Below, in pieces: positions 44,973-56,425 of a stretch of DNA of 64,000 nt. The notes under the pieces were generated by a model. The model worked only from the letters and a program-made list of their open reading frames with translations, did not search any database and had not been told where the DNA came from. Every line of letters starts with the position of its first letter. Within the stretch, counting starts at the first letter, position 1. The stretch lies in NCBI GenBank assembly GCA_964017185.1, contig OZ024870.1, positions 56,608,312 to 56,672,311 on the forward strand, given 5' to 3'. The stretch is from Rugalucina vietnamica (lineage: Eukaryota > Mollusca > Bivalvia > Lucinida > Lucinidae). Both the position numbers and the translations under genes were made by a program.

Positions 44973-45282
44973 ATCAGGAAAACATGTCCATGTAATGTAT
45001 ACCCCCTTGAACCCCACTTTTATATAGCAAAACTGGGGTATGCAGGGGTATACCTATTTTTCTTATTTTTGCTCCAAAACATAGATTGTGGGTACTCGTT
45101 AGAACCGCCTCGCCGAGGCGGTTCTAACGTGTGAACCGCCTCGCCGAGGCGGCTCTAACGCGTACCCACAATCTATGTTTTGAGCAAAAATAAGAATAAT
45201 ATCAAAAATTTTTCTGATGAAAATTTTCGATTTTTGAACCGAAAAAATTCTTTGTATATTGCATGGGCAAGTTTTCGTAATG
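44973..45282. mobile_element. MITE family B copy 7 with duplicated hairpin
   Basis: The ends are TATCAGGAAAACATGTCCATG and TGCATGGGCAAGTTTTCGTAATG. The core AACCGCCTCGCCGAGGCGG occurs twice (about 45103-45121 and 45134-45152), the second with a GGCTCTAACG variant. Confidence 0.9.
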
Positions 45283-45919
45283 GAACAGGAAGAACACGTT
45301 TCGTATATATACGCGGGTAAGTTGCATATAAATGCTGCAGGCGTACATGTATATAAGCCTTAATTTTGGACGCAAACAAACAGTTTTAAATGGATTTTAA
45401 TATAATTAGGGTCCTACATATCTTATTACTTGTGGTGTCCATTTTACAGAAGCAAATAAATATTTCAGACCTTTTTCATTTGTAGTAACACGATGAACAT
45501 TCGTTATCTATGTGACTCTGAATGTCATCACACAAAGACGTGTAATAATGTATTAGCGGCGAAAAATTATTCACGTTGCTAAAATGATTTTATTTATGTC
45601 TGTGAATAATTGATGGGATATTCTCATGAAGACGGTAGATACAATGGCTAGTAATTGCTTAGCAAGATATGGTCTTCGAAGGTGAAGAAGATTCCCGTGA
45701 TGTTTACATGTTATTACATGTTATGTCTACATGTTATTGCATAATAAGTAATTTACTCCTAGCTTCTGCAGTGGTTAAACGTTTACATTTCCTGTTCTCT
45801 TTGTTAATATTTAACTATTAAAAAGTCATCACGGTCTTTAACACGAAGTCATCACAGAATCTGATCCAGCCTAAAGTTCAAGAAGGTAGCATCGCTATAC
45901 TATATTTTAATATGCATGC
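45283..45919 (+). other. Unrecognised AT-rich sequence
   Basis: Nothing supported apart from a short R-like word, TAGCTTCTGCAGTGGTTAAA (45760 region). Confidence 0.45.
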
Positions 45920-46635
45920 AGACTTCTGCATGCTTAGTTTTTAACCCAATCATGGTTGATAACCACGCTGCCTTCTTTAATTGTACGCTGGTGGGTCGGG
46001 CGTCAGACTCTATGATGGTCTCAGCTTAAAGCTATTCATTTTAGTTGGATTGGGCCGAAGCTTCTTGTCTGTTGCTTGGTCCACCGGGGTTCAAACTGGC
46101 GTTTCTCTTTTGCTCCAGACTTTCAGTAAGTTATTGGGCACCCAGGGATCTCCATCGTCGGGCAGCTTACTGAATCTGTGAGTTCTCGTTTTTTATTCAT
46201 AATGGGGGTTTTCATGATTTTTTTTGTTTGTCCTTGATGATTCACTGACTAGTTAGAGATTCACCTCGAGAGCCGAACAACAATCTATGTGTTGAGCTGA
46301 GGGTGAGGTTTTGGCCATGTAAAACTAGTTTAAGCCCGCCAGTAATTTTATATTACTGATCGTTCCAAGGCGATACTTCTGTTGTGGTTCTTTTTGTTTT
46401 ATGTCTTGGTATTGAATTTAGTGCTGTCTGAACCTTATGTGAGTTTTTATATTTTAGTTAGGTACAGGTAACTGAGTGGCCGCCTATTGGGAAATGGCTG
46501 CTCACTCGGCTTACAATATGTTTTCTTTAGTACAGCCGTGTAACTGTCAATTTAGTTTTTTCCCACTTCGGTTTTTTGAGTTGGAATTTCTTCTCATTGC
46601 ACCTTTTCCTGATCATTGCCTACTTGGACCTTCCC
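45920..46635 (+). mobile_element. Retroelement family R, 3'-end copy 6
   Basis: TTTAACCCAATCATGGTTGA, CTGGTGGGTCGGGCGTCAGA, GGATCTCCATCGTCGGGCAG and ACTGAGTGGCCGCCTATTGG, ending CATTGCCTACTTGGACCTTC. It joins directly to MITE B copy 8. Confidence 0.9.
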
Positions 46636-46915
46636 GTCAGGAAAACATGTCCATGAAAAGTATACCCCCACAAACCCCACTTTTCTATACATGTAGCAAA
46701 AAAGGGGTTAACAGGGGTATACCTATTTTGTTTTTTTAATCAAAACATAGATTGTGGGTACTCGTTAGAACCACCTCGCCCAGGCGGTTCTAACGTGTAT
46801 CCAAAATCAATGTTTTATGCAAAAATAAGAAACAAATAAAAAATCCATTGAAAATTTTCATTTTATAACTAACTCAAAAAATCTCTCCATATTGCATGGG
46901 AAACATTTCGTAATG
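46636..46915. mobile_element. MITE family B copy 8
   Basis: GTCAGGAAAACATGTCCATGA to TATTGCATGGGAAACATTTC..TAATG. The core is GTTAGAACCACCTCGCCCAGG..GGTTCTAAC. Confidence 0.88.
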
Positions 46916-47596
46916 CGATGTAGTGCGCGAGGTGGGTTAGGCTTGAAGTTTAGCTAATTTATTGAGTAAGTGATTTTGTGTAAGGAGTGGCGTTTGATCA
47001 ATACGTGTCATTACATACGCGCTGTATGTACAGTTATCGAATTGAATGTGAGTTGATACATTGTAAAACAACACCATCTCGGTACACTTAAATTAATCAC
47101 AGGTCAAATGTCCCATGTGAATATGATATTTGTGTATAATAACTATTGCTGACCTGAACTGGATTCTGGTATTAGATGCATTTGAATCGGACATTTTAAA
47201 TGCCTTTTAACACATCTTATATTATCCACCACTGATGTTACCAAATTTAATTATATTGCAGAGATTCCATTTATGTGCAACAGTTGGAGCAATTAAACAT
47301 TTATTGTTCAATTCAAATTGAGCGTTAAGATTTAAACCTTATGTTGTATTACTGCAGTGTAACATGTTGGCTATATACGTGAGATTAACATCTTGCTATA
47401 TGCTTAGTCATCTGATATGGTGACTGTTATGGTCTGATTCAATGATTATTTCAGAAACAGCCGGCCAAAATCTTGATCAGCAAAACTAAGAGCTCATTTT
47501 AACAACTGAGCTTAAGTTATTGCTCGAATGGACATGTATCTCCTTTCCATATTGCTAACGAAGAAAACTGATATTCTTAATATTGTAATGAGAAAG
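46916..47596 (+). other. Unrecognised sequence
   Basis: No repeat or coding signal. Confidence 0.45.
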
Positions 47597-48325
47597 GTGG
47601 CTAAAATGATCTGCCCGACTTAATAATGCAAGGTATTTACGCGGCTAAATAATCGAACGTCCTAATGATGCAAAGGATTTACGTGGCCAAATAACCGTGC
47701 GTGATAATGATGCACGAATAACTGACCGTCCTTTTGATACAAAGGGTGACTTGGCTAGATAACTGGCCGTCCTAATGATGCAAGGGTCGACATAGCTAAA
47801 TAACTGACCGTCCTTATGGTGCAAGGGGCGACATGGCTAAATAACTGACCGTCCTTATGATGCAAGGGGTGACGTGGCCAAATAACTGACAGTCCTTATG
47901 ATGAAAGGGCTGACATGTATGAATAACTGACCGTCCTTATAATTCAAGATGTGAGATGGCTAAATAACTGACCGTCCAAATGATACAAAGAGTGACGTGG
48001 CTAAATAACTGATCATCCTAATAGTACAAGGGGAGACATGGCTAAACAACTGACCGTTCTTGTGATGCAATGGGTGACGTGGCCAAATAACTGACCGTCC
48101 TTATGATGAAAGGGCTGACATGTATGAATAATTGACCGTCCGTATGATACAAGATGTGACGTGGCTAAATAACTGACCGTCCTAGTACAAAGGGTGACGT
48201 GGCTAAATGATTGACCATCCAAATGATGCAAGGGGCGACAATGCTTCACAACTGACCGTCCTTGTGATGCAAGGGGTAGCATGGCTAAATGACTGACCGT
48301 CATGATGATGCAAGAAGTGACATCG
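47597..48325. repeat. Minisatellite, about 18 units of 40-42 bp
   Basis: The unit is close to GTGGCTAAATAACTGACCGT, then CCTTATGATGCAAGGGGTGAC. Units vary by substitution and small indels, least in the middle. It gives a minus-strand repetitive frame (48013-48345) that is not a gene. Confidence 0.95.
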
Positions 48326-48437
48326 AAGTTCCCTCTAAGGACCATTGTCTATATAAATGTTCGAAACTAATCATATAGAGAGAATTATGTCTAAATAAGC
48401 ATTCCCTCCTAATGTTGCAAGATGCATTGTGTGTCTA

Positions 48438-48790
48438 AGTAAAAAGGTACAGGTAGGAAATGATCAGGAAATGATGCAATCAGAAAGAAATACCTTTACC
48501 AAGAAAAGAAAACATATCGTAAGCCGAGTGAGCAGCTATTCCCCAATAGGCGGCCACTATGTTACCCGAACTAAAATATGAAAACGTACATAAGGGTCAA
48601 ACAGCACAAACATTTGACTCCAAAACACATAACAATTAGAACCACAACAGAAGTATCGCCTTGAAACGATTAGTAATATAAAATTACTGGGGGGGGGGGG
48701 GGGCTTAAACCGGTTTTACAGGCGCCTATCCTCACCCTCATCTTCTGCAGTGGTTCACAACATTTAGTTAGCTGTTCGGTCCTCGTGGTA
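48438..48790 (-). mobile_element. Retroelement family R, 3'-end copy 7
   Basis: AAGGTACAGGTAGGAAATGA, ATATCGTAAGCCGAGTGAGC, CCAATAGGCGGCCACTATGT and CTTCTGCAGTGGTTCACAAC, reverse orientation. It contains a 15-G run at 48689-48703 where other copies have GGCGGG. Confidence 0.85.
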
Positions 48791-49631
48791 AGGCATTGAG
48801 GCAAGGAGAATTGTAGGAAAAATAACTGTCCACCTTAATGATTGAAGCAGCACTGTGACAAACAAACTGATCGTCCTAAGCTTATGATGCAAGGGTAATC
48901 TTCTAAACGAACTTTCGGTTCTAATGATGAAAAGAACATTGTAGATAAATGTTAAAGAATTGTCAACCTAAATAATACAAGAAACATAGGGGATACAATG
49001 ACCCTCATCATGCAGTGTAATCAACAAAACAAGGTTTGCCAAGCTAACCGGTATGGCTGACCGTTGTAGATGTACTTTTGACGTTTTTTTTTTTTAAACA
49101 TAGACAGAAAACCTTAAATAATTTGTTGGCAAATCACAAGCAGACGATAATCAACGTTTTTCTCCGGAAAGCAATTTTTGAATTGGGTTTCTCCATTAGG
49201 AAAACATTATCTCTGTAGAGAACTAGACAAATATTTTAGTCATCATTCGCTTATATGGCTATCAGATTCTCACGGCTCCACTGACAACCATGTTAAATAA
49301 CTTAAACAATCTGATAAAAGATATCGGGACAGTTGAAAGAAAAGTTGTTAATAACAAAATTATGTAATTTCACTTTACCTGGGCAGGCTTCACACAAGTC
49401 TGTGGAAATATTAAAACAGATCCACTTGTCCAGGGACAAGTTAAGTGAAAAATACTTGTCCTGACCAAAGTTCACTTGTCCGAAAACTTATTGTCACAAA
49501 CCATGATTTCACTTTGTTACCCCGTTGTGCATAACCAAATATTTTGTAATGGGCATGTGATTATGTGTATGTATTGATCCTGATCATGTATCATTGATAG
49601 ATGTTCATTTATTCTTTATTTGTGTTTTCAA
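48791..49631 (+). other. Unrecognised sequence
   Basis: Decayed minisatellite-like words (GATCGTCCTAAGC..ATGATGCAAGG, near 48870) occur at its start. Otherwise nothing. Confidence 0.45.
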
Positions 49632-50368
49632 GGATGTTTTGTCTGCATGCTTAGTTTTTAACCCAATCACGGTTGATAACTATGCTGCCTTCTTTAATTG
49701 CACGCCGGTGGGTCGGGCGTCAGACTCTATGATGGCCCCGACTTAAAGCTATTCATTTTAGTTGGTTGGGGCCGGAGCTTCTTGTCTGTTGCTTGGCCCA
49801 CCGGGGTCCAACTGATGTTTTTCTTTAGCTCCGGAGTTAGTAAGTTATTTGGCGCCCAGGGATCTCCATCGTCGGGCAGCTTACTGAATCTGTGAGTCCT
49901 GGTTTTTGATTCATCAGGATGATTATCATGATTTATTTGTTTGTTCTTGATGATTCATTTACTAGTTAGAGATTCACCACGAGGACCGAAGAACTAACTA
50001 AATGTTATGAACCACTGCAGAAGCTGAGGGTGAGGTTACGGCCGTGTAAAATCGATTTAAACCCGCCAGTAACTTTGTGTTACTGATCGTTCCAAGTCGA
50101 TACTTCTGTGGTGGTTCTTTTTGTTTTATGTCTTGGTGTTTAAAATATTTTCGTGCTGTTGGCGCCTTATGTATGTTTGCATATTTTTAGTTAAGTTAAG
50201 GTAACTGAGTGGCCACCTATTGGGAAAATAGCTGCTCATTCGGCTTACGAAATGTTTTCATGGTATAAGTACCTGATTGTTAGTTTGGTTTTTTCCCACC
50301 TCGGTTTTTGGAGTGGGAATCTTTTTCTGATTGCGCCTTTTCCTGATCTTTGCCTACTTGTACTTTTT
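49632..50368 (+). mobile_element. Retroelement family R, 3'-end copy 8
   Basis: TTTTTAACCCAATCACGGTT, GCACGCCGGTGGGTCGGGCG, TTGGCCCACCGGGGTCCAAC and GTAACTGAGTGGCCACCTAT, ending TTTGCCTACTTGTACTTTTT. Among the tail-only copies it is close to the RT-bearing copy. Confidence 0.92.
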
Positions 50369-50821
50369 GTGCTTGGTTTTGTCAGACCCTCGTCAAAGCA
50401 TACGTAGAAACTCATTTGAGTGTTAATGAAATGTTTGTTAATCTGATTGTTGCAGTCTCTGGTCATTACTTAACAATTATGAGTATTATTATTAGTAGTA
50501 TTATTTTGATCGTTGCAGTTTCTGGTCATTGCTGAATGTTTTGATATATTTGGTTATAATTTCTCAGTTTGGGTCTCAAGGACTAATTTGTGCATGACTG
50601 TGCCAAGTCCTGGTCATTTTTTAAAGTTTTAATATTGTATGTCACGTCATGGGTGTGTCATTGGCAAGCGGATCTCCAAGGGAGAGAAAACTTAAAATTT
50701 GTCTAAAATCTAATAAACTTGAATGAGAAAAAGTAAACCAGAAATAACAAATATGACTAGATCAGTGGACTAGATATAAAATGCAGTTTTGTCTCTTGAC
50801 ACACAGCAGGCTTGCAACATG

Positions 50822-53083
50822 TTACATCAGATAACACTGATTTGAAGATTTGAACTCTTTTATTTTTTGTACAGCGATTTCTTTACCACCAAGAAGCTTC
50901 ACAACATCTTTAAGCTTGTTCAAAGTTTCCCTACCGACTAATTCAGTTTCAGCTGATGATGGATCAGATACAGTAGCAGCAGTGATTGCTTTCTTAGGTT
51001 TCTCATGTGTGATATCCCTATTCCCAGATTTCAGCCAGTAAAAGACTGATGATATAGGATCAAATTTATCTAACTCGGGCCCATCTGGTGTTGGAAATTT
51101 TCTTGGGTTTAACAACTCCTATGAGATGTTTTTGCACAAATTCATCTGTGAAAAGACTTTTTCACCTGCAACTGTAGATGGTGATACTCTCATCATCAGT
51201 CTCAACAGGGCTGAAATCTGGGCAATGGTATCTTCACATCTCATTATCATGGCTTTGTATACAGTCAGTGGTACCCTTGGAAGAGATGCTTTGACTTTCA
51301 GGAATTGCCACAGCTCAGGGATGTTACTACATTCCTTTCACAGTAAGTACATCACTGAAGTGCCCACAAAGCTGTTTAATTACAGTATTTCCATACACAC
51401 TTAATTCTGTCAACCTGTGTGGCCAAACCCTGAAGTCAAAGATGCTGAACTAACTTTATGGAGTGTTGTTAAGGTCAGCGAATCTCTTGGAAATATAACT
51501 GCTAACCTTGTCAAGAAGGCCTTGTACATCACTGTCTTCAGCAAATGGAACTAACCCTTCATTAAGCTTAACTTTGGTTTCCAACATATAAGTACTTGCA
51601 TTGTAAGAGCCATACAATGTCCTGGCTTAGCCTTCATTGCAAGCAAGGACCTGAGCAGTGTGTCAATGCCTTCTTTGATTTCAAAGATCAACAGGTCCTA
51701 CGATATGTTTTCATGGTATAAATACCTGATTGTAAATTTAGTTTTTTCCAACCTCGGTTTTTGGAGTGGGAATCTTTTTCTTATTGCGCCTTTTCCTGAT
51801 CTTTGCCTACTTGTACCTTTTGTTTGAAACAACTTCGATGCTGCTGTTACAGCTAACAAAAGTCTAACATAAAGTAGACGTACTTCACAAATTTCAAAGA
51901 CTGCAGATCAGTCAGGATAGCGTTTGCATCCCCAAGCTCATTTGCTCTGTTAGTCCACTTAAAATTTGTTACACATGAGTTACAGTAACTGGAAGATCTA
52001 CACAGACTGCTTTCAATTCTCTGACCTTAGAGACACCCAACGGACCAATTTGATCTCAGAATGCATCCACAACATTTCATCCAGAACAGTAGTCAAACCT
52101 CTACGCTTTGGAGAGCCTGTGTAAAATTTGCAAACATGCTTCAGTGACTTTTCAAACTTATCCACATAAAAAACAAGTTCTTTGACTGCATCTAAAACAC
52201 CCAGCTCAAATTTATGTGATACACAGTGTGTCACATGAACATTATTTTCTACCATATCATTAATCTTCTTTGCAACCCCAGACTTCACACCCATATTTAC
52301 TGCTGTTCCATCCATGTTGACACATGCAAGCTTTAATTCTTGGTCCATGTTTTCAAGGTCAACACAAACCTTTGATACCCCCAACTCTATAGCTTCAAAT
52401 AAACCTTCTTCTCTACTGTTTTGCAATCTTTCAGTGCTGGTATAGAAGGTCATAACATCTGCTATTGAAGCGTGTACATAACGAAGAGGAATTACTTCCA
52501 GGTCTATGACAGAAGGGTCAGTGCTGTAGTCACTCATAACTGACAAAAAACGGGCTTCTTTGATAGTGTTACTCTCTTCTTCCAGCATATTTAAAGGATT
52601 TGCTTTGATGAAATGAACACACGCATTTCTACCAAGATGATCTGATCCAAGATTGAGCCCATTTTTGGTTTGAAGTTCACAATAAAGTGGGTAATCAAAA
52701 TATGGATTGTTCCCCTTAGCAAAGACATATACAGTGTTAAAATTTATTGTATCGCTCAACTTCTGACTGATCAACCTTTGCAAAGGCTATATCAGTTTTT
52801 CCAATATATTTTCTCCATTTTTCTTGTCATATTTTGTTTGGCAGATGACATGCTTGGTAGATTGGTTATGGGAAGATAAAGTATCCCTCTTTTTGAGAAC
52901 CATGCCCTCAAACAGGCCAGAATTTTTGTCGGCAAAGGTGGGGAATTGTCGACACAAAAAGCAATAATCCTTGGCTTCTCCCTGTATCCCATTTTCTGGG
53001 CCCAGTTCTTGCCTCAACCACTTGAAATTTAAAAGCCATAGAGCTTTAAATTCTCCTTTCCGTTTTTTAATCATATTCAGCAT
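50822..53083 (-). pseudogene. hAT-transposase-derived ZNF862/KIAA1586-like gene, broken, intronless
   Basis: The minus-strand frame from ATG 53083 encodes a basic start (MLNMIKKRKGEFKALWLLNF), then a TTF-type zinc finger, CFLCRQFPTF..TLSSHNQSTKH (C-x2-C...H-x5-H). An in-frame TAG near 52788 follows, then 256 residues to 52013 with FLSVMSDYSTDPSVIDLEVI, VNMDGTAVNMGVKSGVAKKI and HVTHCVSHKFELGVLDAVKE, typical of hAT-derived ZNF862-like proteins. Downstream frames break repeatedly. The hAT C-terminal block MRCEDTIAQISALLRLMMRV, then SPSTVAGEKVFSQMN lies at about 51130-51260. A family R tail (51695-51832) is inserted. No TIRs were seen. It is either a dead transposon or a dead gene copy. Confidence 0.85.
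51695..51832 (+). mobile_element. Retroelement family R, 3'-end copy 9
   Basis: ACGATATGTTTTCATGGTAT, CAACCTCGGTTTTTGGAGTG and TTTGCCTACTTGTACCTTTT, only the last 135 bp. It is inserted in the hAT-like pseudogene, opposite to its reading direction. Confidence 0.88.
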
Positions 53084-53564
53084 TCACAGTCACCCTCGAC
53101 TTCCGTTTGAGTGGCACAGAAGGCTCAGGATTAATTCTTCCTGGTGATTTTGTTTGTCTTATCACGATCCATCTTTTCAAAAATGCCTACAATGACCCAT
53201 CGGTATTTTCCAAAGTTACATGCAACCGGTCTAATTTCTGTGAAATGCAAATTTATTATTGGCAAATCCGGTAACCAGTGCTTGGTAATTCTGAAACCAT
53301 AATTTGTTTTATGTTTATTAGACGAAAAATAGCAACATTTTACAATACAGAAAAGTGAATTCAAAAGGATAAAAATGATAGATTCATGCTATTTAAATGA
53401 CTGGTTAACAGCTACAATATTTAGGCATACTTTTGTGATTCTTTTGGATAAAAGACTGTCTGCTGCTGCAATATTGGGTTATGCCAGCCAAAACAAGAAA
53501 CTATCAATTCGTCCAAACTACTTGGGTTTAAAATTTACTCTGAATAAACCCAGCAGACATTTGA

Positions 53565-53830
53565 CGTCGGTTGGACGTCAGATAGACGTCAGACTCCGAC
53601 GTCATAATGACGTTGGATTTAGGTTGATTTTGAAAGTTTGTTTGACGTCAAAAACAGACGTCATTCTGACGTCAAAACCAGACGTCATTCTGACGTCAAA
53701 AACAGACGTCATTCTGACGTCAGAAAAACAACGTTGGTTTGATGTCTCAAATGTGACGTCATAATGACGTTGGGGTTAGGTTGATTTTGAAAGTTTGTTT
53801 GACGTCAAAAACAGACGTAAATCTGACGTG
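53565..53830. repeat. TGACGTCA-rich array with about 24-bp period
   Basis: Between 53641 and 53735 the unit TTCTGACGTCAAAA(A/C)CAGACGTCA repeats with a period of about 24 bp, giving four perfect TGACGTCA palindromes. More GACGTC words flank it. The frame through it (53375-53764) is a by-product. Confidence 0.93.
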
Positions 53831-53927
53831 CTAAAACCGATATCGTGAATGTAATTATAATTAACATTCTGAAATCCTGAAGTGGATTCAGAAGTGCGGT
53901 GATGCACTATTGTTATTCCCTTTCACT

Positions 53928-53928
<1 letters not shown>

Positions 53929-53965
<37 letters not shown>

Positions 53966-54138
53966 CCTGGGCGAGACCAGTACTATAGGAGGTTGTTTTT
54001 TTTTTGTGGGTTTGTTGTTCCGGGAGCACCCGAAGGCTCAACCGGAAGGAGGTTTTAGGAGAAGCCCGGGATCGAACCTGCGACCCCTGGTTTACAAGGC
54101 GAGTGACTTAACCACTGCACCACGGAGGCTTCTCCTCC
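53929..54138 (-). mobile_element. tRNA-derived SINE family S3 with poly-A tail
   Basis: On the minus strand it starts with a tRNA-like head, GGAGAAGCCTCCGTGGTGCA, then GTGGTTAAGTCACTCGCCTT (A-box region). A perfect B box GGTTCGATCCC follows, and the closing GGCTTCTCC pairs with the start. It continues CCTTCCGGTTGAGCCTTCGG and GGTCTCGCCCAGG into a 35-nt A-run (T-run on +, 53931-53965). Confidence 0.9.
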
Positions 54139-54406
54139 TTTGATAGAGTTATTCGGGATATACAAAATGTTTAAGATGTTAAATCACTCTGATGTTGCAA
54201 TGGTATATCTTATTTATGTCAAATTTTATTGCTATATGGTGCTAAAACAAATAAGACATTAGTGTAAATAATAAGACTATTGTGAACAATCAATAATTTA
54301 AAATGGTGAAATAAGTATTAAAATATACAAATTTCATTTTCGTCTTAATAGAAGGTTTGATAATTTAGTGAAAGACTTTATTTTGATTAACAAATAAATA
54401 GAGGAT

Positions 54407-54555
54407 ATTTGCTTTTTTGAGGTGAATACCAAATATATTTCATCGAGTGAGTTGAAAATATCAGAATTTTCACGAGTGCGCAGCACGAGCGAAACTTTTG
54501 ATGTTTTCAACTCACGAGATGAAATATATTTGGTATTCACCGAAAAAAAGCAAAT
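54407..54555. repeat. Foldback MITE inside the left arm
   Basis: The arms start ATTTGCTTTTTTGAGGTGAA and are mirrored by TTCACCGAAAAAAAGCAAAT, sharing ACCAAATATATTTCATC and GTTGAAAA. They form a hairpin of about 70-bp arms. It is absent from the right arm of the complex. Confidence 0.9.
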
Positions 54556-55647
54556 TTTCTTTTTATTTTATACAATACACGGGCATTTTCCTATTCACAA
54601 AGCAGGCGGTGAAAATGCGAAAACCAAAAATTTTTGAAAACACGAATAATTTTGGTACCACATTGTTCCTTACGTTCTAACTAAGAAAATGAATACCCAC
54701 ACTTTATGTTTTCGTTCATAAATAACGGAGTTATAGGCGTTTGAATCTGTGAAGTGAGACATATTTAATGACGTCAAGTAAATGGAAACGTCAAAAGTAA
54801 TCCAAAAAATCTGACGTCATTACAGTGAAGATATAGGCTGATATCAGTCACTAGTGACTTTTGATATCAGTGAGATTTGATATCAGTGAAATTTCATATA
54901 AATGAAAATACCAATTTTATCAAGTTTTGATATACATTGGTTTTCACTGTAAAGTATAAAATAATTATTTTTTCTAAATTAAGCATGGTGGGCGAAATAT
55001 GTGATTTCCGATACGAGACCTAGATATGACTTTTTTAAAAGTGGCAATGTTGAAATTATTATTTGAATTTGATTTTGTTACATAATTTGCGCAAGAAATT
55101 ATGTCAGTTCAAGGGCAGCTAACTCTGTCGACATATGACGTTAGACTTACGTTTGAATCCGGCGTCATTTCGACGTCATATCAATACTTCCACTGACGTC
55201 AGGACTGGACGTCAAGTGGACGTTGATTATTGGTTTTATTATATACCTACCAAAAATAACCATTGATACTACCCATTTTCCGAGACAAAAATACGGAATC
55301 TTGTATCACCACACTGTCCTGATACGATTCCGTGTCACCATCCTCCATTTTTTACCCAACAATAGAAAATCCAGCACCTAAAGCCGGCATCTAAATCTGA
55401 ATGACAACCAGAGTAATTTCTATTTTAATTTATAAAACAACAACTGTTTCAGAAGTTAAAGAGGTTCGCTTGTCATCAAAGCAACATAATTAACAAAAAA
55501 TGAACGACTTTTCTAGCTTTGACGTAAGAACTGGCACAATGTTACGTCATCAAAGATTTGACGCAACGTCGTATGGTACGTCGTCATAACGTCGCAAATT
55601 TACGATTTGAATTCTTGTGGCTGATTACTTTTGTAGGTATATGATAA

Positions 55648-55802
55648 ACGCGTTATTACTTCAGTAACTTGATCTGATGGGTCGGATCACGCCTCGTAGC
55701 TGCACCAGGAAAGACCGGATCACGCTCGTCTCCGACTCGCGTGATCTGGTCTTTCCTAGCGCAGCTACTCGACGTGATCAAGTTACTGAAGTAATAATGA
55801 GT
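55648..55802. repeat. Foldback element near the centre of the complex
   Basis: The arms ATTACTTCAGTAACTTGATC and AGGAAAGACCGGATCACGC are mirrored by GCGTGATCTGGTCTTTCCT and GATCAAGTTACTGAAGTAAT. The left arm has about 20 extra bases. Confidence 0.9.
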
Positions 55803-56319
55803 ATGTATGACGTCGTGACCAAAATACAACCAATATCCGACGTCAGGTTGACGTCAGATGCCTGCTGGGGACGTGTTTTTCGTATATGTCGTCAGAGTTA
55901 GCTGCCCTTAAACTGACATAATTTCTTACACATATTATGTAATAATATCAAATTCAAATAATAATTTCAACCTTGCCACTTAAAAGACATATAGATCTGA
56001 GTCTCGTATGGGAAATCCCATATTTCGCCCTTATGCTTAATTAATGTAGAAAAAATGATTATTTATTAATCAAAATAAAGTCTTTCACTAAATTATCAAA
56101 CTTTCAATTAAAATGAAAATAAAATTTGTATATTTTAATATTTATTTCACCATTTTAAATAATTATTTGTTCAGAATAATCTTATTTCTCACACTAATGT
56201 CTTATTGGTTTTAGCACCATAAAGCAATAAAATTTTGCTTAAATAAGATGTATCAACATCAGGCTGAATTAATATCTTGAACATTGTGTATGTCCCGAAA
56301 AACTCTATCAAAGGAGTGA

Positions 56320-56425
56320 AACTTAAAACCTCCTTCCGGTTGAGCCTTCGGGTGCTCCCGGAACAACAAACCCACAAAAAAACAACCTCCTATAGTACTG
56401 GTCTCGCCCAGGAAAAAAAAAGGAG
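56320..56425 (+). mobile_element. SINE S3 second copy lacking its tRNA head
   Basis: AACCTCCTTCCGGTTGAGCC, GTGCTCCCGGAACAACAAAC and AGTACTGGTCTCGCCCAGG, then a short A-run, mirror 53929-54050. The tRNA-like 75 bp is missing, and flanks (AAGGAGTGAAA on both sides) look like target-site duplications. Confidence 0.85.

Noticed and set aside
47597..48325. CRISPR-like array of direct repeats
   Set aside because: Whole 41-bp units are repeated with drift; there are no constant repeats alternating with unique spacers, and the DNA is animal.
48013..48345. 110-residue minus-strand open frame
   Set aside because: Translation of the 41-bp minisatellite.
48689..48703. G-quadruplex regulatory element
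   Set aside because: A single G-run that replaces GGCGGG in other family R copies; likely slippage, and possibly a sequencing artefact.
53375..53764. 129-residue open frame with repeated DVILTSK
   Set aside because: Translation of the GACGTC array at a transposon end.
54060..54138. Functional tRNA gene on the minus strand
   Set aside because: A good tRNA fold, but it continues into a SINE body with a poly-A tail and lies inside a transposon.
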